In this document: positions 59,015 through 64,000 of the stretch, one piece after another
How positions within the stretch are numbered: the stretch's first letter is position 1
Layout of the letters: each line of letters starts with the position of its first letter
From: Methanofollis aquaemaris
Lineage (GTDB): Archaea > Halobacteriota > Methanomicrobia > Methanomicrobiales > Methanofollaceae
Reading direction: 5' to 3'
Assembly: GCF_017357525.1 (NCBI RefSeq)
Contig: NZ_CP036172.1
Location: 904,561-968,560, forward strand
DNA length: 64,000 bases
The notes under the pieces: generated by a model
The model's input: the letters and a program-made list of their open reading frames with translations, nothing else
What the model was told of the DNA's origin: nothing
Database searches by the model: none
Translations under genes and position numbers: made by a program

Positions 59015-59668
59015 TCAAGCCTGTTTCAGCATGAAGGTGATGTTAAACGAGCAACTGTCGCCCTGTACCTCGTTGCCGGTCTCGTAAGGAAGTTTGTAGG
59101 CGATTGTGAAGGTGCCGATGTTTGGTGAAGCATCAACTTGGGGGGAACCCGTTGTTGTATTCGTATTGCTGAAATTATCCAGGAGGAAGTAGTTGTTGTC
59201 ATTACTGGGATCGCCTGAAGAGGCCCATACTAGAGAAGAATCTCCAATATCAGGAATAAGATGATAACCAGAACCGGTCCCATTATCAAGCAATAAAGCG
59301 ACTTTTAGTCTCTTCTCAAGACCAATTGGTCCACCTAATAAAGCCTCGGACACATTCTCAGGTTCAGTCCCCACACCCCCTTCATTGGTCGCCAATCCAC
59401 CCACCGAGACATTGAGCACGCCAGCAACATTTCCAGTGTTGTTAAGGATCAACTCGGCATAGGACTCATTATAATCTCCTGGCTTCAGCGGATTGACAAC
59501 AACCGGTAGAGTGGTATTCCCAACCACTAGGTCAAGCGTCCCGGCCGTGAAGGTACTGTTCTGAACCTCTTCGACATCACTGAAGTACGCGTACGTCCCG
59601 CCTCCGATGAAGAAGGCGATTAAAGCCACCCCCAGAGACGTTAAAATAATTTTTTTTGTCTGATCCAT
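59015..59668 (-). CDS. TasA/camelysin-family surface protein with SipW-type leader
   Basis: The 217-residue protein starts MDQTKKIILTSLGVALIAFF and continues GGTYAYFSDVEEVQNSTFTA, which is the SipW-dependent leader pattern (a membrane helix then TYAYFSD). The mature part (TAGTLDLVV, LKPGDYNESYAELILNNTGN, GDSCSFNITFMLKQA) is Asn/Thr-rich with many NxT/S glycosylation sites. TasA relatives form extracellular fibres in Bacillus. ATG 59668 follows GGTGAT, with an ACATATAAAC promoter box 23-32 nt upstream; the frame to 59812 is not supported. It leads the operon with the signal peptidase. Confidence 0.82.
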   Translation of the reverse strand: MDQTKKIILTSLGVALIAFFIGGGTYAYFSDVEEVQNSTFTAGTLDLVVGNTTLPVVVNPLKPGDYNESYAELILNNTGNVAGVLNVSVGGLATNEGGVGTEPENVSEALLGGPIGLEKRLKVALLLDNGTGSGYHLIPDIGDSSLVWASSGDPSNDNNYFLLDNFSNTNTTTGSPQVDASPNIGTFTIAYKLPYETGNEVQGDSCSFNITFMLKQA

Positions 59669-59689
59669 GGTTTCTATCACCCAATGTTT

Positions 59690-59700
59690 ATATGTATGAT
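59690..59700 (-). promoter_or_regulatory. Promoter of the TasA-like operon
   Basis: On the minus strand ACATATAAAC lies 23-32 nt ahead of the ATG at 59668, within a broader AT-rich tract (59685-59730) that includes TTATAATTTAAG. It is the only clear promoter before the four-gene run down to 55312. Confidence 0.5.
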
Positions 59701-59975
59701 CATAAGATATGCTTAAATTATAAATAAATTCCGATATGCCTGGTCGCGACCTTTGCGGAAAAATATCATCGCAGAAAGGCGACAGAGCATCGCCCCTGCC
59801 CCATGCACTCACCCAATCGCCGGGAACGATGTAGAATAAATCGGCAACAGGATCACAGCACCCTCAAAAAAAGTTCGGGCACGGCACCCGCCCCCATTCA
59901 ATCTCTGACGGCGGCTTCGCCCTGTGTCAGGAGGCCGGCACTTTAATCAGAGAGGGACAACCATCAGTATTTCAG

Positions 59976-61289
59976 ATGGACTGGTCACTGGTACTTGCAT
60001 TTCTCCTCGCGATCTACATCGCTATCTCCCTCTATATCTGGAAAACCGGGCGATTCAGCGATCACATATCGTTCTATGGCCCGATCATGATGATCCGGAC
60101 CTCCAGAGTAGGGTTCTTCGACCGCTTCAAACCGATCTCCGGGTTCCTCCGCGCCTACGGGACGTTCGGGGTGGTGATGGTCGTGGTGGCATCCATCGGG
60201 ATGGCGCTCATGGTCATCCTCTCCTTCCAGTTGACCCTCACCCACATCGAAGAGCAGGCCGGTTCGCTCTCTCCCCAGGCCGTTCTCCTCATCCCCGGAC
60301 TCAACCCCTTCATCCCCTCGACCATCGCCGTCTGGCTCGCCTTCTTCGTCACCCTCCTCGTGCATGAATGCGGCCACGGCGTCCTCTGCAGGATCGAGGA
60401 CATCAAGGTGAAGAGCGCCGGCCTCCTGTACGCCGTCATCCCCATCGGCGCCTTCGTCGAGCCCGACGAAGAAGACGTCGAGAAGACCACCGGCATGCCG
60501 AAGGCCAGGATGTACGGGGCAGGGATCACGAACAACATCGTCCTCGGTGCGGTCTGCATCGTCCTCTTCGTCCTCCTCATGGGGATGGTTGTGCCGACGA
60601 CCGCACCGGTGGTCTACGGCATCTACCAGGACGGCCCTGCCGACCATGCCGACATCCCGACGCCCGGCATCATCACCGAAGTGAACGGCATCGATGTCTC
60701 GACCCAGGCCGACGTCGCCGCCGTCCTCAACACCACCAGGCCGGGCGACACCCTGGACCTCGTCCTGGAGAAAGACGGAGCAGAGACACCATACACCCTC
60801 ACCCTCGACGCCTGGCCCGAGAGCATCACCGCTCAGACCGGACCGCGAGAGAGCGGATACATGGGCATCTACTATTACCAGCCCCAGATCGTGACCAATA
60901 CCGCCGAAAGTATCCTCTCGGTACCGGGATTCTTCCTCTTCATCTCGATCCCCCTCGCGCACCTCTATAACCCGGTGATCGGGCAGCACCTACTGATCCT
61001 CACCTCGCCCTCGCCGGACATCCAGTTCTTCACCGTCCCCTTCCCCTACTTCTGGGAAACGGTCCACCTCCTCTTCTGGATGGCCTGGATCAACATCAAC
61101 GTCGGGATCTTCAACGCCATCCCCATGCTCCCCCTCGACGGTGGATACATCCTCAAGGAAGGCCTGGACCGCGTCCTCGAACCGCGGGGACTGAAGCGAT
61201 ACTCCCAGACGATCATCTCGGCCATCACCTGGACTTTCTTCGCCCTCATCGCAACGACCATCTGGATCATGGTCTTCTACCAACCATGA
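59976..61289 (+). CDS. Site-2-protease-family zinc metalloprotease (M50) with PDZ domain
   Basis: The 437-residue membrane protease has the zinc motif HECGH (residues 129-133, in LLVHECGHGVL), a PDZ-like insert (about 210-270; IITEVNGIDVSTQADV) and the third ligand motif PMLPLDGGYILKEG near residue 388. Six or more membrane helices are predicted. It cleaves transmembrane proteins within the membrane, often to release a regulator. ATG 59976 starts it. It has no obvious operon partner. A T-rich tract and terminator-type repeat follow at 61356-61402. Confidence 0.9.
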   Translation: MDWSLVLAFLLAIYIAISLYIWKTGRFSDHISFYGPIMMIRTSRVGFFDRFKPISGFLRAYGTFGVVMVVVASIGMALMVILSFQLTLTHIEEQAGSLSPQAVLLIPGLNPFIPSTIAVWLAFFVTLLVHECGHGVLCRIEDIKVKSAGLLYAVIPIGAFVEPDEEDVEKTTGMPKARMYGAGITNNIVLGAVCIVLFVLLMGMVVPTTAPVVYGIYQDGPADHADIPTPGIITEVNGIDVSTQADVAAVLNTTRPGDTLDLVLEKDGAETPYTLTLDAWPESITAQTGPRESGYMGIYYYQPQIVTNTAESILSVPGFFLFISIPLAHLYNPVIGQHLLILTSPSPDIQFFTVPFPYFWETVHLLFWMAWININVGIFNAIPMLPLDGGYILKEGLDRVLEPRGLKRYSQTIISAITWTFFALIATTIWIMVFYQP

Positions 61290-61361
61290 GGGGGGAGGCC
61301 GACAGCCTCCCCTTGAAAGACCTCCTTCTCATTTCTTACCCCGGCCAACGGCAAGAACATC

Positions 61362-61402
61362 TTTTTTCGGCTCTGTTGAAAACCTCTTCTTGAGTGTGAA
61401 CC
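61362..61402 (+). repeat. Terminator-associated repeat, variant
   Basis: After CTTTTTTCGG the sequence GGCTCTGTTGAAAACC, TCTTCTTGAGTGTGAACCC resembles the 829-955 copies. It follows the site-2-protease gene by about 70 nt. Confidence 0.45.
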
Positions 61403-62040
61403 CGGTGCTGACCACACCTCCCCCGGCATGGACTTGATAGACCGGGGACGTCACCGATCTCAGAACAATTCCTTTCTCTGCCTTCCCGCCCCTATCGCAA
61501 TCCCAGGAGTCCGGGGGCAGCGCCCCCGGCGCGAGCGTGTGAGAAGGGGTGAGAGCATGAACGATTGAGGGGGAGACGTCAGGTGATCGGGGGGCCGCTA
61601 TCGAAGAATTTTCATCGTCCTCTCGCGCCGGGGAGACCCCCGGACCCTCACAGACAAAGAGAGCCAGGGGGCGGCAACGGGTCCTGTATAACCTCCCCCC
61701 GCAGAAGATACGGACGGAGGATAGCGTATCGCCCTCATGATGGCATGCATGGATCAATCCATCCCACAGACGACTTACCATGGGATTCTTCCACTTCTGC
61801 ATGGAGAAGGTTGCCGACCCCTCACCTTCATTCGAGGGGGTCCGGCGGGGAAGAGCAGTTCAGAATTCCTGGCCCCGTAAAATTCCTCTTCTCGAGCGAA
61901 CATCAGGGGTTGACCACACCCCGCCCCCGTGTGACTGAGAGACAGAGGACAGGAACACCCTCCGAATGATCACCCCACTACCCCACTGCCCGGCAGCGAG
62001 GAGCGGGATCTAGGATCACTATGAAATTGCCCTCATGCGA
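61403..62040. other. Intergenic, GC-rich repeats, no gene seen
   Basis: GC-rich hairpin repeats lie at about 61485-61550 (with a near-perfect GGGGGCAGCGCCCCC core) and 61612-61675 (CGCGCCGGGGAGACCCCCGG). A weak terminator-type fragment is at about 61890-61930 (GGCCCCGTAAAATTCC). The apparent frames are repeat-derived and have no domains. Confidence 0.5.
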
Positions 62041-62105
62041 CATGCCTGAGGCATACGTTCGCTTCATGAGCGATTCTACAAAGCCAAAAAAAAAGAAAAA
62101 GAAAA
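62041..62105 (-). repeat. Terminator-associated repeat after stomatin gene
   Basis: On the minus strand a T tract (62085-62105) is followed by GGCTTTGTAGAATCGCTCAT, then GAAGCGAACGTATGCCTCAGG (split). It lies immediately downstream of the stomatin stop at 62109 and would terminate that operon. Confidence 0.6.
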
Positions 62106-62108
62106 AGA

Positions 62109-63182
62109 TCAGTCTAATCCTTTCTTTCCTGATTTCAATTCCTCGATCGATTCTCCTTCCTCGATCTTCTCTTCAAGCTGGCGGAGGAGGATGTCGACCT
62201 CTTCAGGGCTCGGGATCTCTCCAAGGATCGTCTCGTCAAGACCCTCAACCGCCTCGGTCCCCTCTTCCTCGGGCATCTCCTCGGTCGCCCCGAGGAACTT
62301 TGCGCTCTGCTTCACCAGACTTGAAATCTCGAACGGGAAGATGATCTTCGTCGCCTGACCCTCGGCCATCTGCTTGAGGGCATCGAGAGAGAGAACCGTG
62401 ATCGCCTTCTTGTCCAGCGGCCTCGAACCGAGGGAGAGGATCCGCAGCCCCTGGGCCTCGCCCTGTGCCTGGAGGATCTTCGAGAGCCGCTCGCCCTCGG
62501 CACGGAGCACTTTGCTCTGCCGCTCACCCTCGGCCTGGAGGATCATGGACTGCCGCTCACCCTCGGCACGAAGGATGGCGGAACGCTTGTCACCCTCGGC
62601 ACGAAGGATCGCCGCACGCCGCTCACGCTCGGCCGCGGTCTGCTCGGTCATCGCCTGCTTGACCACACCCACCGGATCGACCTCCTTGATCTCCACCCGC
62701 TCGACCTTCACGCCCCACTGGTCGGTCTCACGGTCCAGAATGTCGCGGAGTTTGGTATTGATCAGGTCCCGGTTGTAGAGAACCTCATCGAGTTCCATAT
62801 CACCGATGATCCCTCTCAGACTCGTCTGGGCCAGAGCGACCGTCGCCATCCGATAGTTCGAGACCTCGAAGAACGCCTTCTCGGGGTCGACCACCCGGGT
62901 ATACACAATCGCATCGACATTAGTCGGCGAGTTGTCCTTGGTGATCACCTCCTGCGAGGGGACGTCCATCACCTGGGTTCTGAGATCAAGTTTCTCCACC
63001 GTCGTGATGATCGGGACAACCCACCGGAAACCGGGGTTCAACCTCCCGATATATTTCCCGAGCCTGATCTGCAACCCCTGCTCATACGGCTGGACGATCA
63101 CAACCCCCCTGGACATGATATAGATCACGACCAGGATCAGAAAGATCGTGATGAGATTGCTTGCGATCTCTTCAAGTACCAT
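62109..63182 (-). CDS. Stomatin/prohibitin-like SPFH (Band 7) membrane protein
   Basis: The 357-residue protein has one N-terminal membrane helix (about 5-25), an SPFH domain (RGVVIVQPYEQGLQIRLGKY to about 190), a coiled coil rich in ILRAEGERQS repeats (about 190-245), and an acidic C-terminal tail. SPFH proteins form ring-shaped membrane assemblies often paired with NfeD proteases or scaffolds, as here. ATG 63182 overlaps the NfeD stop (TAATG), showing coupling. A frame to 63281 overlaps nfeD and is a shadow. Confidence 0.92.
   Translation of the reverse strand: MVLEEIASNLITIFLILVVIYIMSRGVVIVQPYEQGLQIRLGKYIGRLNPGFRWVVPIITTVEKLDLRTQVMDVPSQEVITKDNSPTNVDAIVYTRVVDPEKAFFEVSNYRMATVALAQTSLRGIIGDMELDEVLYNRDLINTKLRDILDRETDQWGVKVERVEIKEVDPVGVVKQAMTEQTAAERERRAAILRAEGDKRSAILRAEGERQSMILQAEGERQSKVLRAEGERLSKILQAQGEAQGLRILSLGSRPLDKKAITVLSLDALKQMAEGQATKIIFPFEISSLVKQSAKFLGATEEMPEEEGTEAVEGLDETILGEIPSPEEVDILLRQLEEKIEEGESIEELKSGKKGLD
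62485..62620 (-). repeat. 33-bp tandem repeat inside the stomatin gene
   Basis: The octamer CCCTCGGC recurs at exactly 33-bp spacing (62494, 62527, 62560, 62593). This corresponds to an 11-residue hendecad (xxILRAEGERQ) in the coiled coil. Such repeats can expand or contract by slippage. Confidence 0.75.
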
Positions 63183-63640
63183 TATTTCATCTCCTCCACC
63201 ACAATGTGCACCCCCTCGGAACGCACAACAACCACCTTCATCCCTTTCGGGATGATGCCATCTGTTGAGCGGGCACTCCACTCAACCCCCTCGATCGAGA
63301 CCTTGCCGCGGATACTCTCAGGTTCGACCTCTTTTATCACCAGCCCTTCAAGCCCAACGACCGAGTCGCGGCTGAGAGTCGTCGGCGGGTTCTCATCCGG
63401 GGTGATCCTGGAATAGAGCCAGACCGTTACGGCTGCAGCAGCAAGGGCTGTAACAACGCCCACGATGACCCCGATAGATGAGCCGAAGACATCGACCCCG
63501 AGTACGAAGAGAATCCCGAGGATGATCATCACCGTACCCGGAACTGCGATGAAAAAACCCGGGTTTGTTGCTTCGATCAAGAAAAAGAGGGCGCCGAGGA
63601 CGATGAGAATCCATCCGATAGAGATGCCCAGCAGTTCCAT
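63182..63640 (-). CDS. NfeD-family membrane protein
   Basis: The 152-residue protein has two or three membrane helices (about 3-75; IGWILIVLGALFFLIEATNPGFFIAVPG split) and a C-terminal OB domain (from about 85; VVGLEGLVIKEVEPESIRGKVSIEGVEWSA split). This is the short NfeD form, without the N-terminal ClpP-like protease. It is a regular partner of stomatin genes. ATG 63640 is supported by a CTTTATATCC element at 63662-63671; the frame to 63682 runs through that promoter. Confidence 0.88.
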   Translation of the reverse strand: MELLGISIGWILIVLGALFFLIEATNPGFFIAVPGTVMIILGILFVLGVDVFGSSIGVIVGVVTALAAAAVTVWLYSRITPDENPPTTLSRDSVVGLEGLVIKEVEPESIRGKVSIEGVEWSARSTDGIIPKGMKVVVVRSEGVHIVVEEMK

Positions 63641-63661
63641 GTGTTGGAATTGAGTTCTCAG

Positions 63662-63671
63662 GATATAAAGA
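63662..63671 (-). promoter_or_regulatory. TATA box of nfeD-stomatin operon
   Basis: On the minus strand CTTTATATCC lies about 22-31 nt before the nfeD ATG at 63640, the normal spacing for a near-leaderless archaeal transcript. Confidence 0.5.
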
Positions 63672-63682
63672 TGCTCAATCAA

Positions 63683-64000
63683 GAGAATAGCAGATATAGC
63701 AGGACATATGGAATATGGAATCTATGGGGCCCCATAGGGGGCCGATGAGAATCTCACAACTACCGTCGCGTCAACCCCCAAATGTCTGATAGGAGGCCCA
63801 CCGCACTCTTCACGGCAGAGCAGCGAGCAGGATCACCACTTCGTCGCCGCCCCGCCCCTATCCTCATCGTGGAGGGTCCGGGGGGATCTTCCACCACTCG
63901 CACCGGGGGTGTTGCCCCTGCGGACTCCCGGGATAAAGATCCGGACGGGAAGGCAGCGGGGTGATCGTTCAGAGGGTGTTCCCGTCCTCTGCCGATTCAT
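63683..64000. repeat. Intergenic end block with GC-rich hairpin repeats
   Basis: No gene is seen up to the window end. Two GC-rich repeats occupy about 63840-63963 (CCCCGCCCCTATCCTCATCG and the complementary GGGATAAAGATCC). A GGGGCCCCATAGGGGGCC palindromic stretch is at 63726-63744. Confidence 0.5.

Overview
The window is a GC-rich stretch of a methanogenic archaeon, most likely order Methanomicrobiales and possibly Methanofollis-like. The order call rests on its gene content: CbiMNQO cobalt uptake, pyruvoyl arginine decarboxylase, sn-glycerol-1-phosphate dehydrogenase, a geranylgeranyl reductase with its ferredoxin, AqpM, archaeal L44e/S27e/aIF2-alpha/Nop10, GINS51 and the primase small subunit, together with many methanogen-only families (DUF473, DUF2193, DUF2180, DUF63, UPF0179, UPF0058). 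The genus is a guess. I found no rRNA, CRISPR array, intact insertion sequence or prophage.

Layout. 1-8.9 kb: hairpin repeats, a DUF5611 gene, a PAC2-DUF473 pair, tRNA-Arg(TCT), metG, a GNAT acetyltransferase, a DHH phosphoesterase, tRNA-Phe(GAA) and a RibD-like reductase. 9-19.4 kb: a fluoride exporter behind a fluoride riboswitch, a secreted protein plus MacB-type ABC operon, several membrane proteins, a DUF2178/XRE pair, a sensor kinase with response regulator, and riboflavin-pathway arfC. 19.4-29.9 kb: KorAB, ferritin, an unusual non-coding block, then a DUF2193-DUF2180-AqpM operon with a long structured leader, an SMR transporter, a TrmB-family remnant and a DUF362-VOC pair. 30-41.5 kb: MntP, MsrA, endonuclease V (with a substituted catalytic Asp), CopA plus a 48-residue YHS protein, PdaD, ProS, egsA, UPF0179 and an ADP-ribosylglycohydrolase.

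41.5-48.6 kb is a compact information-processing cluster on the + strand: UPF0058, elp3, priS, gins51, then a highly structured RNA leader, rpl44e, rps27e, aIF2-alpha, nop10, a second PAC2 protein and endonuclease Q. 49.3-53.8 kb holds cbiMNQO followed by ferredoxin and geranylgeranyl reductase. 55.3-59.7 kb is a minus-strand surface-protein operon built around a SipW-like signal peptidase and a TasA/camelysin-like protein. The window closes with a site-2 protease and a stomatin/NfeD pair.

The non-coding DNA is not plain. At least two dispersed repeat families lie between genes. One is a GC-rich hairpin of about 60-80 nt. The other directly follows the U-rich terminators of several genes. The best candidates for something undescribed are the DUF2193 operon with its leader, the rpl44e leader RNA, the terminator-associated repeat family, and the TasA-like paralogue pair served by the local signal peptidase.
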